From positions 1 through 64,000 of the forward strand of contig NZ_FMXR01000007.1 of NCBI RefSeq assembly GCF_900104415.1: 64,000 bases of DNA, in the 5' to 3' direction. This document shows, one piece after another, positions 16,474 through 25,141 of the stretch. The notes beneath the pieces are model-generated. The model did not search any database. It was not told where the DNA came from and saw only the letters and a list, made by a program, of their open reading frames with translations. How positions within the stretch are numbered: position 1 is the first letter of the stretch; each line of letters starts with the position of its first letter. The position numbers were made by a program, and so were the translations under genes. Origin of the DNA: Eubacterium oxidoreducens. Lineage in GTDB: Bacteria > Bacillota > Clostridia > Lachnospirales > Lachnospiraceae.

Positions 16474-17391
16474 ATGGATGAAATACAAAGACAGTTATTA
16501 GAAGAAGTGGCAGACCTTCACGAAGTGCCGGAGGGTGCTTATAATATTCGGGCAAATGGACAGTCTACGGCTCGCAATACAACTGCCAATATCGATATTG
16601 TATCAAAGGAAGATAACAGCGGTATTGATATTAAGATTAAGGATGGAACGGTTAAGGAGAGTGTACATATTCCGGTAGTTCTGTCGCAAAGTGGTCTGTC
16701 TGAGGTTGTCTACAATGATTTTTATGTAGGTGATGATTGTGATGTGACGATTGTAGCCGGCTGCGGTATTCATAATAGTGGCGATGCGGATTCACAGCAT
16801 GATGGCGTACATCGTTTTTATATCGGTAAGAACTCGCGGGTTCGCTATGTGGAAAAACACTACGGCGGCGGAGAAGGAACCGGTAAACGCATTTTGAATC
16901 CGGTAACGGAAGTATATCAAAAAGAAAACAGCTATTGCGAGATGGAGATGGTACAGATTAAAGGCGTTGACTCCACGATCCGCACGACGAAAGCAGAGCT
17001 TGAGAAAGGGGCTACGTTTTTGGTCAGAGAGCGTCTTATGACGCACGGAAGTCAGACCGCCTCTAGTATTTACGAGGTGACGCTAAGCGGAGAAGATTCC
17101 AGCACGGATGTTATCTCACGTTCTGTTGCAAAAGATAATTCGGAACAGATCTTTGAAGCAAGCATTGTTGGAAATACAGCTTGCCAAGGTCATGCAGAGT
17201 GTGATGCGATTATCATGGATAAGGCTCATGTTGTCGCAGTTCCGAAACTGGATGCCAATCATGTAGATGCAGCATTGATTCATGAGGCTGCCATTGGCAA
17301 GATAGCAGGAGATCAGCTGATTAAGCTTATGAGTCTGGGACTTACCAGAGAAGAAGCAGAAGAACAGATTATCAACGGCTTCCTGCGATAA
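16474..17391 (+). CDS. sufB: SufB/SufD-family Fe-S scaffold protein (minimal SufCB system)
   Basis: This protein of about 305 residues has the right-handed beta-helix core of SufB/SufD. Visible marks are the EGAYNIRANG start, the long central beta-rich part with AELEKGATFLVRERLMTHG, and the C-terminal ALIHEAAIGKIAGDQLIKLMSLGL segment that contacts SufC. It is shorter than full SufB (about 470 residues) and lacks the N-terminal extension, as expected for the compact scaffold of the two-gene system. AGGAGG is 4 or 7 bases from two adjacent ATG codons; the second is taken. A terminator follows. Confidence 0.9.
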   Translation: MDEIQRQLLEEVADLHEVPEGAYNIRANGQSTARNTTANIDIVSKEDNSGIDIKIKDGTVKESVHIPVVLSQSGLSEVVYNDFYVGDDCDVTIVAGCGIHNSGDADSQHDGVHRFYIGKNSRVRYVEKHYGGGEGTGKRILNPVTEVYQKENSYCEMEMVQIKGVDSTIRTTKAELEKGATFLVRERLMTHGSQTASSIYEVTLSGEDSSTDVISRSVAKDNSEQIFEASIVGNTACQGHAECDAIIMDKAHVVAVPKLDANHVDAALIHEAAIGKIAGDQLIKLMSLGLTREEAEEQIINGFLR

Positions 17392-17416
17392 ATAGATATA
17401 ACGTCAAAAGAGGGAT

Positions 17417-17457
17417 ACACCGAAAGTAACAAATAGGTTGCTTTCGGTGTTTTTTTG
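17417..17457 (+). terminator. Intrinsic terminator after sufCB
   Basis: A 10-bp stem, ACACCGAAAG with CTTTCGGTGT, is followed by seven T residues. Confidence 0.92.
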
Positions 17458-17500
17458 ATTGAAATTCGAAAAGTGAAGTGTGCGAAAATGGTACGAAATG

Positions 17501-17529
17501 TTGAAAGGTGTCGGACAACATAGTATAAT
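17501..17529 (+). promoter_or_regulatory. Promoter of the sensor gene pair
   Basis: TTGAAA and TATAAT are separated by exactly 17 bases. The start site would fall near 17536, which excludes the earliest possible start codon of the next frame. Confidence 0.75.
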
Positions 17530-17570
17530 ACAAATGGATGTTGATTATAAATAGAAATATGGTGAATGCT

Positions 17571-20500
17571 ATGAGAAAATTTATTTTGCCACTTGGGAAA
17601 AAGGGGGGCGCACTAATCTGCGTCGGAGTGGTATTGAATTTGATGGGGCGAAGCATTTCAACCGCATATTCATTACCGTTATTTTTGGATAATATTGGTA
17701 CTTTTTTTATTTCAATTGTATTAGGTCCGATTGCAGGAATTGTAACGGGAATCCTATGCAATTTCCTAACGGCAATTGTGATACCGGGGGATTGGCGCTA
17801 TGCGCTTGTCAGTGCCGGAGGAGCTTTGGTTGTAGGAAAACTATTATATAATCGAAAACGTATCTCGTCATTTCGGGTTGTGGCAACCAGCGTTCTGACT
17901 GGTCTTGTTGCAGTGCTTCTTGCGACACCGATTAATATGGTGTTCAGATCCGGGTATACAGGAAATGAGTGGGGGGATGCTCTGGTAGAGATGACATTGG
18001 AACATCTTCCAAGAGTATTGCCATGCTGTATAGCAGGAGAAATTATTGTAAATATTCCGGATAAAATCTTGTCGGTCTTATTGGTGATGGGCGCCATTGT
18101 TCTCTTTCGAAAGACCGGTTATTTCCTTGCAGATGAAATTGAAAAAGAAGAACAAAGTGATTATAAGAAGGCAAAAGGAATCAAACCTCTTTTGTCTGTT
18201 TTTGTTGTCATAGGTGTGATTGCAGCTTCGCTGCTTGGTGCGGTGGCAAGTAATGCAGCCACCGGCGATACTTTGGTGCAAAACGATATTAAGGTGGAAG
18301 ATTTTAAGGCAAATTATGCATTTACCACTTATGATACAGAGGATGGTTTAAAGTCTGCAGAAATCAATACGATAACGCAGACAAGTGACGGCTATATCTG
18401 GGCGGGAACATACTCCGGTTTGTATCGTTATGACGGAACGGAATTTAAAAAAGTAGAATTGGATAAACGAATTACGAGTGTTATCAGATTGTGCTGCGAT
18501 CGTCAAGGTCGTATGTGGATTGGTACCAATGAAAGTGGCGTGGCTTGTTACGACCCATATTCACAAGATATTCGCTTTTATACGACGGATGATGGGCTGA
18601 GTTCAAACTCGATCAAGGATATCTGTGAGGATGAACAAGGATATATGTATGTGAGCACGTCGTCCTATCTATGCCGCATAGAACTTGAGAATGCAAAAGA
18701 CGATACGAATGCGCTTGAACCTGCGGAAATTAAAGTGTATAGCGATTTGCCGGAGATTACATACGTTAGTAGTTTGACCACTTTGGGAAATGGTGAAATC
18801 TGCGGGATTAGCGGCGATGGTATGCTGTTTGTTATGAAAAACGAGCAGCTTGCATATACAAAAGAGTGTACGCAAAAGGAATGTGATTACAGCGCAGTTG
18901 CATTTAATGAAGATGACGTTTTACTGGTCGGGACAACGGCAAGTCAGATGGAGAAAGTAGCGATAAGTGCGAGTGGCTTGAAGACACAAAGCACGGTGGA
19001 TTTGCAGGGATTATCCTGTGTGAATGCAATCTGTTACGAAAGTGATTTTGCCGGATATTTTATAGCCTGCGAGAATGGATTTGGTTACGTGGGAGAAGAT
19101 GGAAGCTATCAAGAACTGACAATCGATGGCTTTGACACGGCGATTTCCGACATCATTATTGACAGACAAAATGATATTTGGTTTAGCTCATCTAAGCAGG
19201 GAATTATGAAAGTTTCCTATAATCCATTTACAGATTTGTTTGCAAAAGAACAGATAGATCGCGAAGCGGTAAATGCTGTTTTGAATGATGATGGAATCTT
19301 ATACATCGGTACAGATGATGGCGTTGTAAAGATGAATGCAGATTCGGATGAAGGGATTTCCTCGGAACTTTTGGAGCAATTAGATGGTATGCGGGTGCGT
19401 CATATCCTAAAGGACAGCAAAGGAAATTATTGGTTTTCTACCTATGGGGAGGATGGTCTTGTCCGCATTTCTAAGAGTGGAAAGATAAAGAAATTTACGG
19501 AAGCTAAGACCGGTATTTTGGGAGGACGTTTTCGATTCTCTATGGAATTAAGTGATGGTCGGATTTTGGCAGCTTCTTCAGACGGAATCAGTTTTCTTAA
19601 GGGAAATCAAGTGGTGAAGACAATTGGAGAAGAGGAAATGAGCGTTCCTAAAGTGCTTTTTGCGCTAGAGCAGGAAGATGGAAGCATTTTGGCTGCGACA
19701 GATGGCGGCGGAGTCTATCTAATCGAAGATGATGAGGTTGTGGATCATATTGGAGAAGAACAAGGATTGTATTCCCAGGTAGTAATGAAGATTGTCCCTT
19801 GTACAGGTGGATATATATTTGTGGCAAGCAATGGTTTGTACTACTACAAGGAAGATAAAAGTGTGATACAACTTGAAAATTTTCCATATTCCAACAATTA
19901 TGATATCTATATTGCGCAAGATGGAAAAGCATTTATCAGTTCAAGTGCGGGAATATATGTAACGACTGAAAAAGAACTGTTGCAGGATGAGGAAGCATAT
20001 AATTATACGCTCTTAGATGCCAATCGCGGATTTGATACGACACTTACGGCAAATGCTTGGGATGCCGTGCAGGATGAGACGCTTTATTTGTGTTGTACCG
20101 ATGGACTTCGAAGCCTGAATATGGAGCAGTATGAGGATTTTAATAATCATTATCAGATTGTAATTGTGTACGTGGAAAAGGAAGGCAAGGCCGTGGAAGC
20201 GAAGAACGGAATCTATAATATTCCGGCGGGAAGCGGAGAGGTGACGGTGACGGCTGCAGTGCTCAATTATGCAATTTCTGATCCACTCGTGTATCTGGAA
20301 TTAGAGGGCGTTGACGAGAGTGGGCGTTATGTACGTCAATCTGAACTGAGCACGATTTATTATTCGAATCTACCATTTGGTAATTATAGTTTTGATGTTA
20401 AAGTTTATAACGATTCAGGAACAAAAGTTTTGAAGGAGATGAGCTTTGTCTTCCGAAAAGAAGCGAAGTTATATGAAAGAACGTATTTTAAAGTCTATTT

Positions 20501-21395
20501 GATTTGTGCGCTTGCTGTTATGTTAATGTTTGTGGTATGGCTAGGAGCTAAGATGAGCAATCTTGCTGTGATTAATAAGCAATATGAGCAGATCCAAAGG
20601 GCAGAAGATGAAGTGCAGGAGGCAAATGAGGAAAAAGCACGATTTATGGATCATATGACGCAGGAAATTAAAAGTCCGATTTTGGACGTGCTTGTGAAAA
20701 ATGAGCAGATTTTGCGTTTGACGAAAAGTCCGGATGTGTTGACAAATGCAAACAGTATTCAAAAATCGGCAACCAGTCTTTTGAATATGATAAATGACTT
20801 TTTTGCGATGGCAGAATTAGAGACCGGTCGTATGGAATCCCTTCAGGAAGAATATGACCTGGCGCTGGTATTGGAAGAAGCAATTGGTCACGTAAAGCAA
20901 GATGGTCTGAAAAAAGGAATTAGAATTGAAATTGAAGTTGGCTCTTATCTTCCGCGAAGATTATATGGAGACGGCATACATCTGACACAGGTTATCAAGA
21001 AACTGCTTGAGAATGCCATAAAATATACCAAAGAGGGAAGTATTGGGATAAAGGTGGAAGGTGAGCGAGAGGAAGAACAGCTGCATCTTCATGTGGTAGT
21101 GGAAGATACCGGTGTCGGTATTCGGGAAGAAGAGCTGGAAAAGATTTTAAATGAAAATATCAAAAGTACGAATTATGAAAAATCAAGTATAGATATTCGC
21201 CTTGCAACGCATCTTCTTGAACTTATGGGATCGAAACTGGAGATACAAAGTATTTATGGAGAAGGTTCACGGTTTTGTTTTGATTTGATGCAAAAGATTG
21301 TAGACGTAAGACCAATGGGGGACTTTGAAGAGGCTGCTAAAACGTCGGAGCAAAAAGGAGCAATAACATATGAAGGAGAAGACGAAGGGGAATAG
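17571..21395 (+). CDS. Hybrid membrane sensor: ECF-S-like domain, Reg_prop beta-propeller, kinase-like domain lacking the usual histidine
   Basis: This 1274-residue protein begins with a 5-to-6-helix membrane domain resembling ECF-transporter S subunits (LPLFLDNIGTFF, LGPIAGIVTGILCN). A further helix near residue 215 leads to a long run of two-component-propeller repeats (DGYIWAGTYSGLYRYDG and similar, about 245-860), a Y_Y_Y-like domain (about 870-955) and a last helix near 980. The histidine-kinase core has an N box (LLENAIKYT) and a G1 box (DTGVGI), but the dimerisation helix reads MTQEIKSP: Gln1031 occupies the place of the phosphorylated His. His1028 is three residues away. GGTGA favours the ATG at 17571. 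The gene overlaps the next by 26 bases. Confidence 0.85.
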   Translation: MRKFILPLGKKGGALICVGVVLNLMGRSISTAYSLPLFLDNIGTFFISIVLGPIAGIVTGILCNFLTAIVIPGDWRYALVSAGGALVVGKLLYNRKRISSFRVVATSVLTGLVAVLLATPINMVFRSGYTGNEWGDALVEMTLEHLPRVLPCCIAGEIIVNIPDKILSVLLVMGAIVLFRKTGYFLADEIEKEEQSDYKKAKGIKPLLSVFVVIGVIAASLLGAVASNAATGDTLVQNDIKVEDFKANYAFTTYDTEDGLKSAEINTITQTSDGYIWAGTYSGLYRYDGTEFKKVELDKRITSVIRLCCDRQGRMWIGTNESGVACYDPYSQDIRFYTTDDGLSSNSIKDICEDEQGYMYVSTSSYLCRIELENAKDDTNALEPAEIKVYSDLPEITYVSSLTTLGNGEICGISGDGMLFVMKNEQLAYTKECTQKECDYSAVAFNEDDVLLVGTTASQMEKVAISASGLKTQSTVDLQGLSCVNAICYESDFAGYFIACENGFGYVGEDGSYQELTIDGFDTAISDIIIDRQNDIWFSSSKQGIMKVSYNPFTDLFAKEQIDREAVNAVLNDDGILYIGTDDGVVKMNADSDEGISSELLEQLDGMRVRHILKDSKGNYWFSTYGEDGLVRISKSGKIKKFTEAKTGILGGRFRFSMELSDGRILAASSDGISFLKGNQVVKTIGEEEMSVPKVLFALEQEDGSILAATDGGGVYLIEDDEVVDHIGEEQGLYSQVVMKIVPCTGGYIFVASNGLYYYKEDKSVIQLENFPYSNNYDIYIAQDGKAFISSSAGIYVTTEKELLQDEEAYNYTLLDANRGFDTTLTANAWDAVQDETLYLCCTDGLRSLNMEQYEDFNNHYQIVIVYVEKEGKAVEAKNGIYNIPAGSGEVTVTAAVLNYAISDPLVYLELEGVDESGRYVRQSELSTIYYSNLPFGNYSFDVKVYNDSGTKVLKEMSFVFRKEAKLYERTYFKVYLICALAVMLMFVVWLGAKMSNLAVINKQYEQIQRAEDEVQEANEEKARFMDHMTQEIKSPILDVLVKNEQILRLTKSPDVLTNANSIQKSATSLLNMINDFFAMAELETGRMESLQEEYDLALVLEEAIGHVKQDGLKKGIRIEIEVGSYLPRRLYGDGIHLTQVIKKLLENAIKYTKEGSIGIKVEGEREEEQLHLHVVVEDTGVGIREEELEKILNENIKSTNYEKSSIDIRLATHLLELMGSKLEIQSIYGEGSRFCFDLMQKIVDVRPMGDFEEAAKTSEQKGAITYEGEDEGE

Positions 21396-23478
21396 GCGTA
21401 AACAAAAAAGCAGATTCAGTCAGATTGATAAAAAGCAATTCACATTACCGCTGCTTATGTGTCTGATTGGTTTGGGGTTTAATATAGGTGGGACAACTGC
21501 GGTTCGGACATTTGATCTTCCGTTTTATTTTGATTGCGCAGGTACGATTTTGATTGCCTATATGGGCGGTTATGTCCCGGGAATTGTTGTGGGATTGACG
21601 ACAAATATTTTAAAGTGTGTGGAAGATCCGGCATCTATATACTATGCGCCAATCAGCATCTGTATTGCTCTTGTGACTGCATATTTGTATCGAAAAGGGA
21701 AGCTAAAAACCATACGCCATTTTATATTGTATACCTGTCTGATTACCGTAATTGCAATTGTTGTTGGAGGAGGGCTCTCCTGGATGGTTGAAGAAAATGC
21801 CGGTGAGATATTTGCAGGGGGAATGGTTCGTTATTGCTTGCTTGAACTTGGAGATAAGGCGATAAGCGTGGCATTTGTTTGCGTGATGTTGTCATTGATT
21901 CCGGAGAAAGTAAGAAAGCGTTTTGAACTTACATTATGGATGCAGGACAGCTCCATAGAGCAAAAGGAACTGGAACGCGTCGGGCAAAAGAACCGGTATC
22001 GTCATCCACTTGGGCGAAAAATTGTGGTGTCCCTAGGCGTTATTTCGATTTCAATTGCTTTTATCTGTGCAATAGCATGCGTGGAATTATATCGACAGTT
22101 TATGATTGATCAGCAAAGCAAAATTGGAAAAGCGGTGGCGAGTATTGCGGCATCCTTTGTCGAGGCAGATGATGTGGAGAAGTATCTTGATGAAGGGGAT
22201 TCTTTTCAAAGTTATAAAGAGACAAAAGAGGAGCTTACCAAACTGCTTAAAAACAGTAATCAGGTATCCTATATATATGTCTATAAGATCATGTCGGATG
22301 GCTGTCATGTTGTATTTGATATTGATACGGAATCTGTGGATGCGGCGAACCTTGGAGATGTGATTTCCTTTGATGAAGCATTTATGGAATATCTTCCGGA
22401 TTTGCTGGAGGGAAAGGAAATTGATGCGGTCATTTCAGAGGATAAATATGGTGCTTTATTATCGTACTATGTTCCGGTCTATGCATCTGACGGTGAGTGT
22501 GTATGCTATGCGGCGGCAGATATTTCGATGGATAATTTAAAGGACTATAGGCGATTGTTTTTTGTGCGTTTGATTGCCATCTTTATCAGTTTTTGGATTC
22601 TGGTTTTGGCAATCGGGCTTTGGCTGGCGAAATACCATCTTATTTTACCGATTAATGCAATGGCGAAGGTGACGGATGAATTTGAATACACGGATGAATA
22701 TGCGCGCAGACGGAATCTGCACAATATCAAACAGCTTCAGATTAAGACAGGCGATGAAATAGAACGCATGTATTGGGCGCTTACTGCAACAATTGAAGAA
22801 AGTACCTGTTATTTTGAGGAAAGTAAACATCAAAATGAAAAAATCAGCAAGATGCAGGAAGGTCTTTTGATGGTTCTTGCGGACGTAGTGGAAAACCGTG
22901 ATGAGTCAACCGGAAGCCATGTAAGGAAGACAGCAGCTTATGTGGAAATAACAATTAATAAGATGAGATCACTTGGTTATTACAAGGAGGAGTTGACGGA
23001 AGAATTGGCGCATAACACCATTCGTTCAGCACCACTTCATGATATTGGTAAGATTGCCATTCCGGATGCAATCTTAAATAAACCGGATCGACTGACCGAT
23101 GAGGAATTTGGCATTATGAAATCGCACGCAGCGGAAGGCCGTACCATTATAGAGCGTGCAATCGAAACGATGCCGGATGTTGGATATCTGGTAGAGGCTA
23201 GAAATCTTGCCGGCTATCATCATGAAAAATGGAATGGCACCGGTTATCCGGAGGGACTTGCCGGCGAAGAGATTCCGTTGTCAGCGAGAATTATGGCCGT
23301 TGCAGATGTATTTGACGCATTGGTTTCAAGACGAGCCTATAAGGAACCATTTTCTTATGAGAAGGCGTTTTCGATTATTAAAGAGGATGCGGGAACGCAC
23401 TTTGATCCCTATGTTGCGGATGCTTTTTTGAAGGCTGCAGACGATGTAGTGATCGTGGCTGATCGATTTGCAGAATAA
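21370..23478 (+). CDS. HD-GYP domain protein with ECF-S-like membrane sensor and HAMP
   Basis: This 702-residue protein starts with an N-terminal membrane domain like that of the preceding gene (LPFYFDCAGTILIAY, VPGIVVGLTTNIL; about residues 28-180). A helix near 220, an extracytoplasmic sensor region (about 240-390), a helix near 400, a HAMP-like linker and an HD-GYP domain (about 495-695) follow. The catalytic pieces are intact: HDIGK with His557-Asp558, and HHEKWNGTGYP with His617-His618. HD-GYP enzymes hydrolyse cyclic di-GMP. AAGGAG precedes the ATG, which lies inside the end of the sensor-kinase-like gene, so the two are translationally coupled and probably report on related signals. 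Confidence 0.9.
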   Translation: MKEKTKGNRRKQKSRFSQIDKKQFTLPLLMCLIGLGFNIGGTTAVRTFDLPFYFDCAGTILIAYMGGYVPGIVVGLTTNILKCVEDPASIYYAPISICIALVTAYLYRKGKLKTIRHFILYTCLITVIAIVVGGGLSWMVEENAGEIFAGGMVRYCLLELGDKAISVAFVCVMLSLIPEKVRKRFELTLWMQDSSIEQKELERVGQKNRYRHPLGRKIVVSLGVISISIAFICAIACVELYRQFMIDQQSKIGKAVASIAASFVEADDVEKYLDEGDSFQSYKETKEELTKLLKNSNQVSYIYVYKIMSDGCHVVFDIDTESVDAANLGDVISFDEAFMEYLPDLLEGKEIDAVISEDKYGALLSYYVPVYASDGECVCYAAADISMDNLKDYRRLFFVRLIAIFISFWILVLAIGLWLAKYHLILPINAMAKVTDEFEYTDEYARRRNLHNIKQLQIKTGDEIERMYWALTATIEESTCYFEESKHQNEKISKMQEGLLMVLADVVENRDESTGSHVRKTAAYVEITINKMRSLGYYKEELTEELAHNTIRSAPLHDIGKIAIPDAILNKPDRLTDEEFGIMKSHAAEGRTIIERAIETMPDVGYLVEARNLAGYHHEKWNGTGYPEGLAGEEIPLSARIMAVADVFDALVSRRAYKEPFSYEKAFSIIKEDAGTHFDPYVADAFLKAADDVVIVADRFAE

Positions 23479-23524
23479 TCAGAGAAGGGGAGTTTGGTGT
23501 GCTCTTAGCCCGCCTTTAGAAAAC

Positions 23525-23554
23525 TTGACAATAAACCCTGTTTTATGGTAAAAA
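23525..23554 (+). promoter_or_regulatory. Promoter ahead of the FAD-protein leader
   Basis: TTGACA and TAAAAA, the latter preceded by TGG, are 18 bases apart. The start site would fall near 23561. Confidence 0.6.
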
Positions 23555-23560
23555 AGATAT

Positions 23561-23650
23561 GGTTTTACAAGAGACGAACATGCTGCCGTGAATAGTTGTT
23601 TATAGTCCGATGAAGGATTGTAGCTTTCTATTTGCGGCATTTTTTTTTGG
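23561..23650 (+). ncRNA. Structured leader RNA or small RNA ending in a terminator, class unknown
   Basis: Between the promoter and the next gene lies a roughly 90-base transcript. Its outer arms pair (TGCCG with CGGCA, GAATAG with CTATTT), enclosing TTGTTTATAGTCCGATGAAG, and it ends in nine T residues. This is the layout of an attenuator or a short stand-alone RNA. I compared it by eye with riboswitch classes I know and found no match. Confidence 0.45.
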
Positions 23651-23682
23651 AAATCAAGATATATTCAGTAAGGGAGAAAAAG

Positions 23683-25056
23683 ATGAGTAAGCAGTATGAT
23701 GTTATTATTATTGGCGCAGGTCCAGGGGGCATTTTTGCGTCATATGAATTAAAGAAAAATAATCAGAATCTAAAAGTGGCTGTATTTGAAAGCGGTCATA
23801 GTCTTGAGAAGAGAAAATGCCCAATCGACGGGGTGAAGATTAAGTCTTGTATTAATTGTCCATCTTGTTCGATCATGAGCGGATTTGGCGGAGCAGGCGC
23901 GTTTTCAGATGGAAAATACAATATTACCAATGATTTTGGAGGTACACTTCATGAATATATCGGTAAGAAACAGGCGATTGAATTGATGGAGTATATTGAT
24001 GAAATCAATCTTGCATATGGCGGCGAGGGCACGAAACTGTACTCGACAACCGGTTCTGATATTAAAAAGACTTGTATGCAAAACAAGTTAAAGCTTTTAG
24101 ATGCCTCAGTCAGACATTTGGGAACGGATGTTAACTATATTGTTCTAGAGAACCTTTATAATCATCTGAAAGAACAGGTGGATTTTTATTTTGATAATAG
24201 TGTGGAAAGCGTAAGAAAGCTTGAGAATGGATATGTTGTAGTAGCGAAAGACGGAGAGTATAGATGCGACAAGTGTATCATTTCTGTTGGACGAAGCGGC
24301 AGCAAATGGATGGAAAAAGTCTGTAATGAGCTCGATATTGAGACTAGTTCTAATCGTGTGGACATTGGCGTACGTGTGGAACTTGCAGCGGAGATTTTTT
24401 CGCATCTGACAGACGAACTGTATGAAAGTAAGATTGTGTATCGTACAGACAAGTTTGAAGATAAGGTAAGAACGTTTTGTATGAATCCGCGCGGAAGTGT
24501 CGTAAATGAAAATACGAACGGTATCATTACGGTAAATGGCCATAGCTACGAAGATCCGAAGCTGCAGACGGAAAACACGAACTTCGCGCTTCTTGTTGCA
24601 AAACATTTTTCAGAGCCGTTTAAAGACAGCAACGGATATGGTGAAAGTATTGCGAGATTATCCAATATGCTTGGCGGAGGCGTTATCGTACAGCGTTTTG
24701 GTGATTTGACAAGAGGTAGAAGAAGTACGAAAAAAAGAATAGAAGAAAACTTCGTTGTTCCGACGCTGGCAGCAGAGCCGGGAGATTTAAGTCTCGTACT
24801 GCCAAAGCGTATTTTGGATGGAATTATAGAGATGATTTACGCACTTGATAAGATTGCACCGGGAACTGCGAATGATGATACACTGTTGTATGGTGTGGAA
24901 GTTAAGTTCTACAACATGGAAGTGAAAGTAGATGAGAACTTAGAGTGTAAGCACAAGGGGCTATACATCATTGGAGATGGAAGTGGCGTTACGCATTCTT
25001 TGTCGCATGCATCTGCAAGTGGAGTGCATGTTGCGAGAAAGATTACCGGTGTATAA
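23683..25056 (+). CDS. FAD-dependent dehydrogenase (COG2509-like)
   Basis: This 457-residue flavoprotein has an N-terminal dinucleotide-binding fold DVIIIGAGPGGIFASYEL (residues 6-23), a conserved Cys cluster (Cys46, 56, 59 and 62) before GFGGAGAFSDGK, and a C-terminal FAD contact YIIGDGSG. It matches the uncharacterised FAD-dependent dehydrogenases of COG2509, and its substrate is unknown. The four cysteines could hold a metal or cluster; that is inference. AGGGAG lies 6 bases before the ATG at 23683, so the longer frame from 23632, which starts in the terminator T run, is rejected. A PurF-like gene follows after 85 bases. Confidence 0.85.
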   Translation: MSKQYDVIIIGAGPGGIFASYELKKNNQNLKVAVFESGHSLEKRKCPIDGVKIKSCINCPSCSIMSGFGGAGAFSDGKYNITNDFGGTLHEYIGKKQAIELMEYIDEINLAYGGEGTKLYSTTGSDIKKTCMQNKLKLLDASVRHLGTDVNYIVLENLYNHLKEQVDFYFDNSVESVRKLENGYVVVAKDGEYRCDKCIISVGRSGSKWMEKVCNELDIETSSNRVDIGVRVELAAEIFSHLTDELYESKIVYRTDKFEDKVRTFCMNPRGSVVNENTNGIITVNGHSYEDPKLQTENTNFALLVAKHFSEPFKDSNGYGESIARLSNMLGGGVIVQRFGDLTRGRRSTKKRIEENFVVPTLAAEPGDLSLVLPKRILDGIIEMIYALDKIAPGTANDDTLLYGVEVKFYNMEVKVDENLECKHKGLYIIGDGSGVTHSLSHASASGVHVARKITGV

Positions 25057-25141
25057 ATACGTGACAGATATGGTGGCTGCATGGTAAGATAAGAACGCTT
25101 AATAACTAATTGGAAGATTAATCGAAACGGAGGCTATTTTA

